Source of the DNA: Microbispora hainanensis | GTDB taxonomy: Bacteria > Actinomycetota > Actinomycetes > Streptosporangiales > Streptosporangiaceae | Direction: 5' to 3' | Length of the DNA: 64,000 bases | NCBI RefSeq assembly: GCF_036186745.1 | Contig: NZ_CP108086.1 | Span: 4,960,001 to 5,024,000, forward strand | Part shown: positions 50,311-60,079 of the stretch, piece by piece | How the letters are laid out: every line of letters starts with the position of its first letter | Numbering within the stretch: the first letter of the stretch is position 1 | Notes under the pieces: generated by a model | What the model was told of the DNA's origin: nothing | Database searches by the model: none | Seen by the model: the letters and a program-made list of their open reading frames with translations, nothing else | Translations under genes and position numbers: made by a program

Positions 50311-51141
50311 GTGAGTCCGACCCGCCGTACGACACGGCGACCGTGGGCACGCCGCCGGTTGCCCGGAGCCGCCGCCCTGGCGCTGCTGGTGGCGTCCGGG
50401 ACGGCGTGTAGCAACCAGGCGATCGATCAGTGGTCCCGTGGGGGCATGCCGGAAGGTGTCACCAAGCAGGCCGGCATCGTCCAGACGCTCTGGAACGGGA
50501 GCTGGATCGCGGCTCTCGCCACCGGTGTGGTCGTCTGGGGACTGATCCTGTGGGCGTGCATCTTCCATCGCAAGAAGAAGAACAGCCCCGATCAGCTGCC
50601 TCCGCAGGTGCGCTACAACCTGCCGATCGAGATCCTCTACACGGTGGTCCCGGTCATCATGGTCGCGGTCTTCTTCTACTTCACGGCACGTGACGAGACC
50701 GAGATCACGCGGATCAGCAACGACGCCCCGGTCAAGGTGGCCGTCGAGGGCTACCAGTGGAGCTGGCGCTTCACGACCGAATACCAGGGCCAGAAGGCCG
50801 TGGTCGCGGGCGTGCCGGTCGACCTCAGCAAGCAGAGCCCGGAGAACCCGCAGGGTCCGCAGCTCGTGCTGCCGGTCAACACCCAGGTCCAGTTCGACCT
50901 GCACTCGCCCGACGTCATCCACTCGTTCTGGGTGCCGGCGTTCCTGTTCAAGCAGGACGTCTTCCCGGGCAACGTGCACAACAAGTTCCAGATCACGACG
51001 CTCGACAAGACGGGCGTCTTCGTCGGCCGATGCGCCGAGCTCTGCGGCACCGACCACAGCAGGATGCTGTTCTCCGTGAAGCTCGTCCCGCAGGCCGAGT
51101 TCGACCAGTACATCAAGAGCCAGGCGGGGAGTGCGCAGTGA
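50311..51141 (+). CDS. ctaC: Cytochrome c oxidase subunit II
   Basis: Subunit II of the aa3 oxidase carries the CuA centre. The 276-residue precursor has an Arg-rich N-terminus, a signal-like hydrophobic stretch ending SGTACSNQ, two membrane helices (about 55-77 and 98-120), and a beta-barrel CuA domain. CuA and aromatic motifs are intact: [23 protein letters not shown] and [17 protein letters not shown] 50311 follows GGGGTAGG. The ctaC, ctaD and ctaF genes overlap at GTGA and ATGA junctions and form one operon. Confidence 0.94.
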   Translation: MSPTRRTTRRPWARRRLPGAAALALLVASGTACSNQAIDQWSRGGMPEGVTKQAGIVQTLWNGSWIAALATGVVVWGLILWACIFHRKKKNSPDQLPPQVRYNLPIEILYTVVPVIMVAVFFYFTARDETEITRISNDAPVKVAVEGYQWSWRFTTEYQGQKAVVAGVPVDLSKQSPENPQGPQLVLPVNTQVQFDLHSPDVIHSFWVPAFLFKQDVFPGNVHNKFQITTLDKTGVFVGRCAELCGTDHSRMLFSVKLVPQAEFDQYIKSQAGSAQ

Positions 51142-52802
51142 CCGCCATCCAGCAACCGGTCGGCCTCGCCGCGCGGCCGTACCGCAAGGGCACGGTCATC
51201 GCCAAGTGGCTGTCCTCGACCGACCACAAGGTGATCGGGCACCTCTACCTGATCACGTCGTTCGTGTTCTTCCTCATCGGCGGCCTCATGGCGCTGGTGA
51301 TGCGGGCCGAGCTCGCGCAGCCGGGGCTGCAGTTCGTGTCCAACGAGCAGTTCAACCAGCTGTTCACGATGCACGGCACGATCATGCTGCTCATGTTCGC
51401 GACGCCGCTGTTCGCCGGCTTCGCCAACGAGCTGATGCCGCTGCAGATCGGCGCGCCCGACGTGGCGTTCCCCCGGCTGAACATGGTGAGCTACTGGCTC
51501 TACCTGTTCGGCAGTCTGATCGCCGTCGGCGGCTTCTTCACCCCGAACGGGTCCGCGTCGTTCGGCTGGACCGCGTACGCGCCGCTGTCGAACGCGGTGA
51601 CCTCGCCGGGCCTCGGCAGCGACATGTGGGTGCTGGGCCTGGCGATGTCCGGTCTGGGCACGATCCTCGGCGCGGTGAACTTCATCACCACGATCCTGAC
51701 CATGCGGGCCCCCGGCATGACGATGTTCCGGATGCCGATCTTCACCTGGAACATCCTGCTGACCAGCATCCTGGTGCTGCTGGCCTTCCCGGTCCTGGCG
51801 GCCGCGCTGCTCGCTCTCGAGGCCGACCGCAAGCTGGGCGCGCACATCTTCGACTCGCCCACGGGCGGGGCGATGCTGTGGCAGCACCTGTTCTGGTTCT
51901 TCGGTCACCCCGAGGTCTACATCATCGCGCTGCCGTTCTTCGGCATCATCACCGAGATCCTCCCGGTCTTCAGCCGCAAGCCGATCTTCGGCTACATCGG
52001 CCTGGTCGGCGCGACCATCGCCATCGCGGGCCTGTCGGTCACCGTGTGGGCGCACCACATGTTCGTGACCGGGCAGGTGCTGCTGCCGTTCTTCTCGTTC
52101 ATGACGTTCCTCATCGCCGTGCCGACCGGTGTGAAGTTCTTCAACTGGATCGGCACCATGTGGCGGGGACACCTGTCGTTCGAGGCGCCGATGCTGTTCG
52201 CGGTCGGCTTCCTGGTGACCTTCCTGTTCGGCGGTCTGACCGGCGTCATCCTGGCGTCGCCCCCGCTGGACTTCCACATCAGCGACACCTACTTCGTCGT
52301 GGCCCACTTCCACTACGTGGTCTTCGGCACCGTGGTGTTCGCGATGTTCGCGGGCTTCTACTTCTGGTGGCCCAAGTTCACCGGCAAGATGCTGAGCGAC
52401 AAGATCGGCAAGCTCCACTTCTGGCTGCTGTTCTTCGGCTTCCACCTGACCTTCCTGGTGCAGCACTGGCTGGGCGTCATCGGTTTCCCCCGGCGCTACG
52501 CCGACTACTCGGCGACCGACGGCTTCACCGACCTGAACATGGTCTCCTCGGCCGGCGCGCTCCTGCTCGGCCTGTCCACCCTGCCGTTCTTCTACAACGT
52601 GTGGGTGACGTGGCGTAAGGCGCCCAAGGTCACGGTGGACGACCCGTGGGGCTTCGGCGGCTCGCTCGAATGGGCGACCTCCTGCCCGCCGCCGCGGCAC
52701 AACTTCACGTCGCTGCCTCGGATCCGGTCCGAGCGCCCGGCGTTCGACCTCAAGTACCCGCACATCACCGCCAAGCCTGAGCTGGTGGAGGAGTCCCGAT
52801 GA
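51138..52802 (+). CDS. ctaD: Cytochrome c oxidase subunit I
   Basis: The 554-residue catalytic subunit holds heme a, heme a3 and CuB over twelve membrane helices. Key ligands are in [11 protein letters not shown] (heme a), [10 protein letters not shown] (CuB His and the cross-linked Tyr), WAHHMFVTG and [11 protein letters not shown]. The GTG start overlaps the ctaC stop. The C-terminus is a short soluble tail with CPPPRHNF. It is the core of the oxidase that forms the bcc:aa3 supercomplex with the qcr gene products at 55.8-59.3 kb. Confidence 0.96.
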   Translation: MTAIQQPVGLAARPYRKGTVIAKWLSSTDHKVIGHLYLITSFVFFLIGGLMALVMRAELAQPGLQFVSNEQFNQLFTMHGTIMLLMFATPLFAGFANELMPLQIGAPDVAFPRLNMVSYWLYLFGSLIAVGGFFTPNGSASFGWTAYAPLSNAVTSPGLGSDMWVLGLAMSGLGTILGAVNFITTILTMRAPGMTMFRMPIFTWNILLTSILVLLAFPVLAAALLALEADRKLGAHIFDSPTGGAMLWQHLFWFFGHPEVYIIALPFFGIITEILPVFSRKPIFGYIGLVGATIAIAGLSVTVWAHHMFVTGQVLLPFFSFMTFLIAVPTGVKFFNWIGTMWRGHLSFEAPMLFAVGFLVTFLFGGLTGVILASPPLDFHISDTYFVVAHFHYVVFGTVVFAMFAGFYFWWPKFTGKMLSDKIGKLHFWLLFFGFHLTFLVQHWLGVIGFPRRYADYSATDGFTDLNMVSSAGALLLGLSTLPFFYNVWVTWRKAPKVTVDDPWGFGGSLEWATSCPPPRHNFTSLPRIRSERPAFDLKYPHITAKPELVEESR

Positions 52803-53194
52803 AGATCCAGGGGTGGATGTTCCTGCTCTGCGGCGTCTTCTTCGCCGCCGCGGACGTGGTCTACTGGTTCTGGTCCAAGGAGCCGACCGGCACCACCGCC
52901 ATGGCGATCTCCGTCGGCCTGGCTCTCATGATCGGCTACTACCTGCTGTTCACGGCGCGCCGCATCGGCGACCAGCCGGAGGACAACAAGGAGGCCGAGA
53001 TCAGCGACGGCGCGGGCGAGATCGGCTTCTACAGCCCGCACAGCTGGTGGCCGTTGTTCGTCTGCCTGTCGGCCGCGCTGACGTTCTTCGGCTTCGCGGT
53101 CGGCTGGTGGCTGTTCTTCATCGGCCTGTTCTGCACCGTCATGAGCATGATCGGATTCGTGTTCCAGTACTACCGGGGCAACTTCTCGCACTGA
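52799..53194 (+). CDS. ctaF: Cytochrome c oxidase subunit IV, actinobacterial type
   Basis: A 131-residue small membrane subunit with four helices (about 7-24, 34-51, 82-99 and 102-121), starting [15 protein letters not shown]. The family is restricted to actinobacteria and stabilises the oxidase. The ATG overlaps the ctaD stop by four bases. A strong hairpin with a T-rich tail follows, ending the ctaCDF operon. Confidence 0.93.
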   Translation: MKIQGWMFLLCGVFFAAADVVYWFWSKEPTGTTAMAISVGLALMIGYYLLFTARRIGDQPEDNKEAEISDGAGEIGFYSPHSWWPLFVCLSAALTFFGFAVGWWLFFIGLFCTVMSMIGFVFQYYRGNFSH

Positions 53195-53211
53195 GCGGGT
53201 GGAGGGCCTCT

Positions 53212-53245
53212 GACGGCCGGTCGGCGATCTCGCCGGCCGGCCGTC
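53212..53245 (+). terminator. ctaCDF terminator
   Basis: A 34-base near-perfect inverted repeat (one G-T wobble) centred at 53228, starting 17 bases after the ctaF stop and followed by a T-containing tail GTGTTCTTT. It is close to a classical intrinsic terminator. Confidence 0.8.
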
Positions 53246-53328
53246 GTGTTCTTTGCCGCCATGCGGTCCCCGGACTGCCCGAACGGTACGTCATCAGGGA
53301 ATAACCCCCGGAAAGCGACGCTAGGGGG

Positions 53329-54504
53329 ATGGACGTGCGTGCTGGGGCGGGGGCGCTGGCCCTTCTCGTGATGGTTGCCGGATGTTCCACGTCGAGCGGA
53401 CGGGATGAAGACCAAGGCCCACGGACGGCGATCAGCATCAGCCCGCTCGACGGCGCCGCGGGCCTGCCGCCCGAGCTGCCGATCCTCATCGGTGCGGCGA
53501 GCGGCACGCTCACCCACGTGGCCGTACAGGCCGGGGGAAAGCCCGTCGCGGGCGTGTTCAGCCCCGACCGCACCCAGTGGCGCAGCGAGCGCTCCATGGC
53601 CCCGGGGACGTCCTACAGCGTCGAGGCGACGGCGGCGGGGCCCGGCGGCTCGACGACCAGGACCGTCCGCTTCACCACGAAGCAGGCCGCCAAGATCTTC
53701 GGCATCTCCACCCTGCTGCCCAACAAGGAGGACACCGGCCTGAAGGTCGGCGTCGGCATGCCGATCATCATCACCTTCGACAAGCCGGTCACCGACCGCG
53801 TGTCCGTCGAGCGCAACCTGATTGTGCAGGCGTCCAAGCCCATCGAGGGCGCCTGGCACTGGCTCGACGACAAGAACGTGGTCTTCCGCCCGGAGAAATA
53901 CTGGCCGACGTACACGAAGGTCCGCGTCACCGCGCGCCTGGCCGGCGTCAGGGGCGGCGAGGGCATGTACGGCAAGCAGGACTACGTCAGGAACTTCGAG
54001 ATCGGCCGCTCGCAGATCAGCGTCGCCAACACCCAGACGCACCACATGAAGATCGAGCGGGACGGCAAGCAGATCAAGAACATGCCGATCAGCGCGGGCA
54101 TGGGCGACGTGCTCCGCCACCACACCACCAGCGGCATCCACGTGGCGATGTCCAGGGAGGACGTCACGGTCATGACGTCGCCGGACGCGGGCCCCGGGCA
54201 GGCCGGCTACTACCAGACGACGGTGTACAACAGCGTCCGCATCTCCAACACCGGCGAGTACGTCCACGGCGCTCCGTGGTCCGTGGGCGACCAGGGCAAC
54301 TCCAACGTCAGCCACGGCTGCGTGAACGTCAGCCCGGAGAACGCCAAGTGGTTCAAGAACAACACCCTGATCGGCGACCCGATCATCGTCACCGGGACGC
54401 CGCGCAGGCTGGAGGCCACCAACGGCTGGAGCTACTGGCAGGACTCCTGGCCGCAGTGGCTCAAGCGGAGCAGCCTGCGTGCCGCTCCCTCCGAGAGCCT
54501 GTGA
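53329..54504 (+). CDS. Lipoprotein L,D-transpeptidase (Ig-like plus YkuD)
   Basis: A 391-residue secreted enzyme making 3-3 cross-links in peptidoglycan. The signal peptide ends in the lipobox VAGC (Cys19), then come two Ig-like domains (about 35-120 and 125-230) and the YkuD catalytic domain, with HGAPWSVG and the active-site SHGCVNVS near residue 330. After it lies a Trp-rich cap (WSYWQDSWPQWLK). The organisation matches mycobacterial LdtMt2-type enzymes. The ATG at 53329 follows AGGGGG. Its stop is two bases from the stop of the decayed acyltransferase. Confidence 0.93.
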   Translation: MDVRAGAGALALLVMVAGCSTSSGRDEDQGPRTAISISPLDGAAGLPPELPILIGAASGTLTHVAVQAGGKPVAGVFSPDRTQWRSERSMAPGTSYSVEATAAGPGGSTTRTVRFTTKQAAKIFGISTLLPNKEDTGLKVGVGMPIIITFDKPVTDRVSVERNLIVQASKPIEGAWHWLDDKNVVFRPEKYWPTYTKVRVTARLAGVRGGEGMYGKQDYVRNFEIGRSQISVANTQTHHMKIERDGKQIKNMPISAGMGDVLRHHTTSGIHVAMSREDVTVMTSPDAGPGQAGYYQTTVYNSVRISNTGEYVHGAPWSVGDQGNSNVSHGCVNVSPENAKWFKNNTLIGDPIIVTGTPRRLEATNGWSYWQDSWPQWLKRSSLRAAPSESL

Positions 54505-54506
54505 GC

Positions 54507-55245
54507 TCACCGCCGTACGGGCGGCCCGTCTCGGATAACGGCGGTGGCGGCGGCCCCGCCCAGCAGCAGCGCCCACCCTGTCAGGCGGCCGTCCAGCCGC
54601 CCGCGCGCCCACAGGATGCCCAGACAGTACGGCACCAGCCAGCCGGTCGCCACGTTGGTCCAGCCCACTCCGTGCGTCCAGGACGGCCCGTCCAGGCCGA
54701 ACCTGACGAGGTCGGCCAGGGCGACGGCCGCGAGCGGCCACACCGGGTGCAGCCGGGCGGCGAGCGGGGTCGCCGCCGTCAGCGCGGCGAAGACCAGCAG
54801 GAACCACATCGGCGACCACACCAGCTTGACCAGCGCGTGGACGGTGCCCGGATCGGCCCCCCACGCGAGCATCGCGACCGCCGCCGCGCTCCACACGCCC
54901 ACCAGGGGCACCGCAGGGCGGAACAGCCGGCCCATCCGGGCGGCGGCCCACCGGCCCGTGGCCCTCGCCCCTGGCCCGCGCGCGGCCGTGGCTCTCGACG
55001 GCCACCCGCCCGCCCACGAAGAAGAACACGGCCATGGTCTGGAACAGCCAGGAAGCGGGCGCGAGCCGCGGCATGTACTTCAACGGGCTGGTGACGCGCA
55101 GCATGCCGCTGTCGGCGACGGGGGCGGTCACCAGCCAGTGGCCCGCCACCACACCGGCGATGGCGACGGCGCGCAGCGCGTCGACGGCCCGGTCGCGCCC
55201 GCCGGGTGTCGCCGCCTCGACGCGCTGGACGAGGTCACGGAGCAT
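54507..55245 (-). pseudogene. Acyltransferase 3 family gene, frameshifted and 3'-truncated
   Basis: The reverse strand encodes an acyltransferase-3-type membrane protein in two frames. From ATG 55245: LRDLVQRVEAATPGGRDRAV, then AIAGVVAGHWLV with the catalytic His, and FQTMAVFFFVGGRVAVESHG. Near 54955 the continuing sequence (RWAAARMGRLFRPAVPLVGV and onward) moves to another frame. Removing one base from GGG at 54957-54955 would restore a continuous protein reading GEGHGRWAAARMGRLFRP. The rebuilt protein would be about 245 residues, well short of the usual 380-420, ending after helix six just beside the L,D-transpeptidase stop. Both a frameshift and a C-terminal loss are therefore indicated. 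Confidence 0.7.
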
Positions 55246-55460
55246 GGCTCACCCCGGTGGGAGCATGCCCCGGCAGGATCCGGGCGATGCTCGCCAGAGC
55301 GGGCGATCCGTCGTCCAGATAGTCGCTGTGACCACCGTCGCCCGCGGCGAAGATCCGGGCGCCGAACCCGGGGGCCATGGGGTCCGCGCCGAGCCCGATC
55401 GTGCCGAAGGGCAGGCGCACGGGATCGAGGCCACCCGGCTGATCACCGAGGGCTGCGGCG
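55235..55460 (-). pseudogene. Remnant of a DUF1023-type alpha/beta hydrolase C-terminus
   Basis: Reverse-strand sequence encodes GLGADPMAPGFGARIFAAGD, then GGHSDYLDDGSPALASIARILPG, which resembles the last 50 residues of DUF1023 alpha/beta hydrolases (pattern GxDPMxPxFGARxF and GHSxYxxxGSxxLxNLARI, with the catalytic His). Upstream of it no hydrolase core is found, only low-complexity sequence and 23-bp repeats, so only the tail remains. Its stop overlaps the acyltransferase start by 11 bases, suggesting the two were once an operon. Confidence 0.5.
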
Positions 55461-55587
55461 CGCAGGTCCTCGTCCTGACCGTGATCGGCGAAACGCGGAA
55501 ACACCGAGCGAGCCGGAGGGGGCGCGCCGGAGTCTGGAGTGAGGAGCGCGCGGGAGCGGAGCGACCAGAGCGTGACGAGGGTTGTGT

Positions 55588-55656
55588 TCATCGCGCGTCT
55601 CCGGCACGACTCATCGCGCGCCTCCGGCACGACTCATCGCGCGCCTCCGGCACGAC
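55588..55656. repeat. Three tandem 23-bp repeats
   Basis: Copies at 55588-55610, 55611-55633 and 55634-55656 start TCATCGCGCG and end CTCCGGCACGAC; the first differs by one base. They lie in the decayed region upstream of the hydrolase remnant. Confidence 0.9.
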
Positions 55657-55706
55657 CGGCGGGTCCGAGCACCCCGATGAGCGACGCGGGAAACACAGAA
55701 ACGCAA

Positions 55707-55742
55707 CGGCCCGGCGGGGGAGTGGTTCCCCCAGCCGGGCCG
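55707..55742 (-). terminator. qcr operon terminator
   Basis: CGGCCCGGC (55707-55715) pairs with GCCGGGCCG (55734-55742), with a further imperfect G/C stem inside. It is 27 bases after the qcrB stop on the reverse strand. Confidence 0.7.
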
Positions 55743-55768
55743 CTTCGTGCCGGTAGGTCAGGTGCCCG

Positions 55769-57400
55769 TCAGTGGAGCTCCTTGCGGTCGCCTGCGCCGA
55801 CGCCCGCGTGCTCCCCCTCGTGGCCCTCCTCGTGGTGGCCGTCGGTCAGCGGCACGTGGTCGGTGCCGTACGCCTCGCTCAGCTTGGCCCGGAGCCGGCC
55901 GAGGGCGCTGCGGGCGCTCTTGGGCGGGATGCCCTCGCCGTCCTCGGCGCTTTCGAGCACCGGGATCTCCTTCTTGCCGCGGATGTGCTCGGCGATGTCC
56001 TCCGCCGGCGGCGTGTGGATCTCGATGTACTGGCCGTTCGGCATCCGCTTGATGACGCCGGACTCCACGCCGTGGGACAGCACCTCGGCGTCCTTGCGCT
56101 GGAGGCCGATGCACATCCGGTAGGTGATCCAGTACGCGATCGCCGGGCCGACGAAGATCGCGACCCGCCCGAACCAGGTCGTCGTGTACAGGCTGATGTG
56201 GAAGTTCGCCGAGATCTCGTCGTTGGCGCCCAGCAGCCACAGGATGCCGTAGAAGGTCATGCCCGAGATGCCGATGGCCGTACGGTGCGGGTTGTTGCGC
56301 GGCCGGTCGGCGACGTGGTGCTCGCGGCGGTCGCCCGTGACCCACTGCTCCAGGAACGGATAGAGCGCCAGGCCCGTCATGACGATGCCCAGCGGCACCA
56401 GCGCCGGGATCAGCACGCTGAACGTCACCGTGTGGCCGAGGAAGTTGATCTCCCAGGCCGGCATGAGACGCAGCGCGCCCTCCAGGAAGCCCATGTACCA
56501 GTCGGGCTGGGAACCGGCCGAGATGTCCGCCGGCGTGTACGGCCCGAACAGCCAGATCGGGTTGATCTGGGCGAAGGTGCCGAGCAGCGCGATGACGCCG
56601 AACGTGAACAGGAAGAACGCGCCCGCCTTGATCATGAAGGCCGGGTAGAACGGGGCGCCCACCACGTTCTTCTCGGTCCTGCCCTTGCCCGGCATCTGCG
56701 TGTGCTTCTGCACCCACATCAGGATCATGTGGGCCGTGACGAGCGCGAGCAGGATGCCCGGGATCAGCAGGATGTGGATCGAGTAGAACCGCGAGATGAC
56801 GTCGTGGCCCGGATACTCGCCGCCGAACAGGAAGAACTGGAGGTAGGTGCCCACGATCGGGATCGCCAGCATGACGCCCTCGGTGATCCGCAGACCGGCG
56901 CCGGAGAGCAGGTCGTCGGGGAGGGAGTAGCCGGTGAGGCCCTCAAGGAGCGCCAGCGAGAGCAGCAGGATGCCGATGATCCAGTTGAGCTCGCGCGGCT
57001 TGCGGTACGCGCCGGTGAAGAAGACACGGAGCATGTGCACCGTCATGCCGGCCACGAACAGCAGCGCCGCCCAGTGGTGGATCTGCCGCATGAGCAGACC
57101 ACCGCGGATGTCGAAGCTGATGTGCAGCGCCGAGGCGTAGGCCTCCGACATCTTCACGCCGTACAGCGGGGCGTAGTTGCCCGTGTATGTCGTCTCGGCC
57201 ATACCCGGCTTGAACCAGAACGTCAGGAACGTACCGGTCAGCAGCAGGATGATGAACGAGTAGAGAGCGATCTCCCCCAGGAGGAACGACCAGTGGTCGG
57301 GGAAGATCTTCCTCAGGTTGCGCTTGAGGAAGTTCCCCGCGCCGATGCGGTCGTCGACGAACGTCGAGACGCCTGTGATGGCCTTCGGGGGAGCGTTCAT
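55769..57400 (-). CDS. qcrB: Cytochrome b subunit of the bcc complex
   Basis: A 543-residue menaquinol-oxidising cytochrome b. The heme ligands lie in IHHWAALLFVAGMTVHMLRV and YSIHILLIPGILLALVTAHM; the quinol-site motif is PDWY (actinobacterial form of PEWY). Eight helices are followed by a long charged C-terminal extension rich in His and Glu (GHHEEGHEGEHAGVG), typical of actinobacterial QcrB. The ATG overlaps the qcrA stop by ATGA. It is the last gene of ctaE-qcrC-qcrA-qcrB. Confidence 0.96.
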   Translation of the reverse strand: MNAPPKAITGVSTFVDDRIGAGNFLKRNLRKIFPDHWSFLLGEIALYSFIILLLTGTFLTFWFKPGMAETTYTGNYAPLYGVKMSEAYASALHISFDIRGGLLMRQIHHWAALLFVAGMTVHMLRVFFTGAYRKPRELNWIIGILLLSLALLEGLTGYSLPDDLLSGAGLRITEGVMLAIPIVGTYLQFFLFGGEYPGHDVISRFYSIHILLIPGILLALVTAHMILMWVQKHTQMPGKGRTEKNVVGAPFYPAFMIKAGAFFLFTFGVIALLGTFAQINPIWLFGPYTPADISAGSQPDWYMGFLEGALRLMPAWEINFLGHTVTFSVLIPALVPLGIVMTGLALYPFLEQWVTGDRREHHVADRPRNNPHRTAIGISGMTFYGILWLLGANDEISANFHISLYTTTWFGRVAIFVGPAIAYWITYRMCIGLQRKDAEVLSHGVESGVIKRMPNGQYIEIHTPPAEDIAEHIRGKKEIPVLESAEDGEGIPPKSARSALGRLRAKLSEAYGTDHVPLTDGHHEEGHEGEHAGVGAGDRKELH

Positions 57401-58476
57401 GATGCTTTCTCCCTAACTTCGGCTTCGGCGTCGCCGCGCTCCCAGAAGCTGGGACCGACCGGGACGTCGAAGTCGGACTTCGCGACGAGGTAGCCCTCCT
57501 CGTCGATTCCGATGGGGAGCTGCGGCAGTGGCCGCGCGGCGGGCCCGAAGACGACCTTCGCGCCGTCCGCCGCGTCGAAGGTCGACTGGTGGCACGGGCA
57601 CAGGATGTGGTGCGTCGTCTGCTCGTAGAGCGCCGCCGGACAGCCCACGTGGGTGCAGATCTTGGAGTAGGCGACGATGCCGTCGTGCGTCCAGTTCAGG
57701 TTCGTGCCGGACTTGAGCTCCTCCGGACGGAACTTGAGCAGGATCAGCGTCGCCTTGGCCAGGGCGTTCAGGTCCTCCTCGTAGCCCTCGGGGACCACGG
57801 AGAGGATGCCGCCGGGCGAGTTGAAGTCGGCCGCGCGGATCGGCTGGCCGGAGCCCTCGACCACGAGGCGGCGCGGCTTGCCGTCCTTGGTGGGCTCGCC
57901 CCAGACGGTGTGCCTGAGCGAGGTCCCCGGCAGCGGGCCGAGGTCCTTCAGCAGCACCAGCGGCGCCAGGCCCAGCGGAGCGGCGGCCAGCAGCAGCGTG
58001 CGGCGCAGCAGCCTGTGCTTGACGAAACCGCTCTCGTCGGCGCCCTGGAGGAAGGTCTCCTGGACGTACTCACGCGTGTCGTCGTCGGAGCGCATCTCGT
58101 GGCGCTCCTGGACGAGGTTGTACTTCGGCATGATCCGCCGGACCCAGACCGTGAGCCCCGCGGCCAGCGAGAGCAGGGCCAGGGCCAGGGTGCCGCCGAG
58201 CGCGAGGTTCGACGTGGCCGTCCTGTCGATCGTGCCGACCTGGAAGATCACGTACGAGGCGATGAAGCCGGCCCCGGCCAGGAAGGTGACCAGGAACAGC
58301 AGAGCGACGAGGCGCTCGGCCTTGCGGGCCTTGACCGGGTCCTGCGGGATCACGCCGGGAACGCCCTCGGGCGCGTGGACCGGGTCGGTGTCGACGATCG
58401 GCGCGTCCGCGGGCGGAGTGCCGAGGACGCGCGTCTGCACCCGGCCGCTCTCGGGGAACTCGTTCTGCTCTGTCAT
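57397..58476 (-). CDS. qcrA: Rieske iron-sulfur subunit of the bcc complex
   Basis: A 359-residue Rieske protein. The [2Fe-2S] ligands are CTHVGC and CPCHQS, with a supporting disulfide. The actinobacterial form has three membrane helices, here about 58-78, 92-112 and 170-190, after an acidic N-terminus. The ATG at 58476 overlaps the qcrC stop by four bases; the frame extends further up without support. Confidence 0.95.
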   Translation of the reverse strand: MTEQNEFPESGRVQTRVLGTPPADAPIVDTDPVHAPEGVPGVIPQDPVKARKAERLVALLFLVTFLAGAGFIASYVIFQVGTIDRTATSNLALGGTLALALLSLAAGLTVWVRRIMPKYNLVQERHEMRSDDDTREYVQETFLQGADESGFVKHRLLRRTLLLAAAPLGLAPLVLLKDLGPLPGTSLRHTVWGEPTKDGKPRRLVVEGSGQPIRAADFNSPGGILSVVPEGYEEDLNALAKATLILLKFRPEELKSGTNLNWTHDGIVAYSKICTHVGCPAALYEQTTHHILCPCHQSTFDAADGAKVVFGPAARPLPQLPIGIDEEGYLVAKSDFDVPVGPSFWERGDAEAEVREKAS

Positions 58477-59282
58477 GCCGCCCGTCGCTTCTTCGCTGTG
58501 ATCCAGATGGAGGCCAGGATCAGGAGGCTGAGACCCACGACCCACGCTACAAGGCCCTCGGTGACGGGACCGATACGGCCCAGACCCGAACCGCCCGGGT
58601 CGACCTGCGACCGCACGTGGGTGATGTACGCGATCATGTCACGCTTCTGCTCCGGCGTGATCGTCGAGTCGTTGAACACCGGCATCGCCTGCGGGCCGGT
58701 GGCCATCGCCTCGTAGATCTGCGTCGGCGTCGCCGGGTTCAGCGGCGGCGCGTACTTGCCGTAGGTCAGCGCGCCGCCGGCGCCCACGAAGTTGTGGCAC
58801 TGGATGCAGTTGGCGCGGAAGAGCTCGCCGCCCTTGGCCGGGTCGCCCTTGGCCGGGTCGACCTGCTCGGCGCTGGGCACCGTCGGGCCGCCGCCCAGCG
58901 ACTGGACGTACGCCGCGAGCTGGTCGACGGCCTGGTCGGTCGCCCACTCGGCGCGCGGCTTGCGCGGAGCCTGGGGACCCGCGTCGGCGGCCGGCATGCG
59001 GCCGCTGCTCACCTGGAAGTTCACAGCGGCGGCTCCGACGCCGATGAGCGTCGGAGCCTTCTTGGTGCCTTCGGCGTTCATGCCGTGGCAGCTCGCACAG
59101 TGCGCCACGAAGAGGCTCTTGCCCTGCGCCACGTCGTCGGCCTTGCCGGACGCGATCGCGGCGTCCGCGGTGCTGCCGTTCGGCGCCGCGAGCGCATAGC
59201 CGCCGCCGAGCAGGCCCAGCGCGAGCGCCACGACGGCGACTCGCGCGAGGGGATGGCGCCGTCGGGCGGTGATGGAATTCAC
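58473..59282 (-). CDS. qcrC: Diheme cytochrome c subunit of the bcc complex
   Basis: A 269-residue membrane-bound diheme cytochrome c1 analogue. Heme sites are CASCH and CIQCH; N-terminal (RRHPLARVAVVALALGLLGG) and C-terminal (LVAWVVGLSLLILASIW) helices anchor it. It replaces soluble cytochrome c in the actinobacterial bcc:aa3 supercomplex, passing electrons directly to CtaC. GTG 59282 gives the family-like start NSITARRRHPLA and has GGAACGGGG upstream; ATG 59303 overlaps the ctaE stop by ATGA and is the alternative. Confidence 0.94.
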   Translation of the reverse strand: MNSITARRRHPLARVAVVALALGLLGGGYALAAPNGSTADAAIASGKADDVAQGKSLFVAHCASCHGMNAEGTKKAPTLIGVGAAAVNFQVSSGRMPAADAGPQAPRKPRAEWATDQAVDQLAAYVQSLGGGPTVPSAEQVDPAKGDPAKGGELFRANCIQCHNFVGAGGALTYGKYAPPLNPATPTQIYEAMATGPQAMPVFNDSTITPEQKRDMIAYITHVRSQVDPGGSGLGRIGPVTEGLVAWVVGLSLLILASIWITAKKRRAA

Positions 59283-59299
59283 CGAAATCCCCGTTCCGA

Positions 59300-59917
59300 T
59301 CATTTGATGATGTAGATGGTCGCGAAAAGGCCGATCCAGACCACGTCGACGAAGTGCCAGTAGTAGGACACGACGATCGCGCTGGTCTGCTGCTCATACG
59401 TCAAGCGCTTCGCGGCGTACGTGCGTCCCAGGATGAAGAGGAACGCGATCAGACCACCCGTCACGTGCAAGCCATGGAAGCCCGTGGTCAGGTAGAACAC
59501 CGAGTCGTACGGAGAGTGCGAGAGGATGTGACCCTCCTTCGCCAGGTTTCCGTACTCCCAGAGCTGTCCGCCCACGAAGAACGCACCCATCAGGAAGCTT
59601 ACGACATACCAGAATCGCAGCTTCTTGACCTGGCCTTTCTCGACGGCCCACACGCCCAGCTGGCACGTGACGCTCGACAGAACCAGGACGGTCGTGTTGA
59701 AGGTCGCGAACGGGACGTTGAGGTCCGCCTCGGGCCAGTGAGTGCCCTGCCCCAGGCTGACCGACCGGATGGTGAAGTACATCGCGAACAGCGCCGCGAA
59801 GAACATGAGCTCAGAGGACAACCACACGATGGTGCCGACCTGAACCAGGTTCGGCCGGCTGGACCCGTGCGGTCTCGTCGTCGTAGTAATTGCGGATGCT
59901 GTCGCCACGCCCAGCAT
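59300..59917 (-). CDS. ctaE: Cytochrome c oxidase subunit III
   Basis: A 205-residue, five-helix subunit III. Conserved features are [20 protein letters not shown], the lipid-binding [20 protein letters not shown] and the end [23 protein letters not shown] 59917 has GGGGAG about 9 bases upstream and gives the usual length; an upstream ATG at 59968 in frame is less likely. It heads the ctaE-qcrC-qcrA-qcrB operon and is divergent from the gene at 60080. Confidence 0.95.
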   Translation of the reverse strand: MLGVATASAITTTTRPHGSSRPNLVQVGTIVWLSSELMFFAALFAMYFTIRSVSLGQGTHWPEADLNVPFATFNTTVLVLSSVTCQLGVWAVEKGQVKKLRFWYVVSFLMGAFFVGGQLWEYGNLAKEGHILSHSPYDSVFYLTTGFHGLHVTGGLIAFLFILGRTYAAKRLTYEQQTSAIVVSYYWHFVDVVWIGLFATIYIIK

Positions 59918-60079
59918 TATTGCGGCTCCCCAGGTCGGGTCGCCCCACGACCCCCCGCTAGGGTCCATCTGCGCCTACGAAACGGGCATGTCATCGCAAT
60001 CGCCCCGGGGCTGCGAGCCCTGCAGCCGCGCCGGTAGCATCACGATGACCATACCCCGCGATTCGACAGTGAGCGTGAA

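Noticed and set aside
50751-52763. A 670-codon reverse frame across the oxidase genes
   Set aside because: It is antisense to ctaC and ctaD and has no recognisable domain.
53170-55245. A 691-codon reverse-strand open frame
   Set aside because: Only its first 95 or so codons look real (the N-terminus of the broken acyltransferase). The remainder is antisense to the L,D-transpeptidase.
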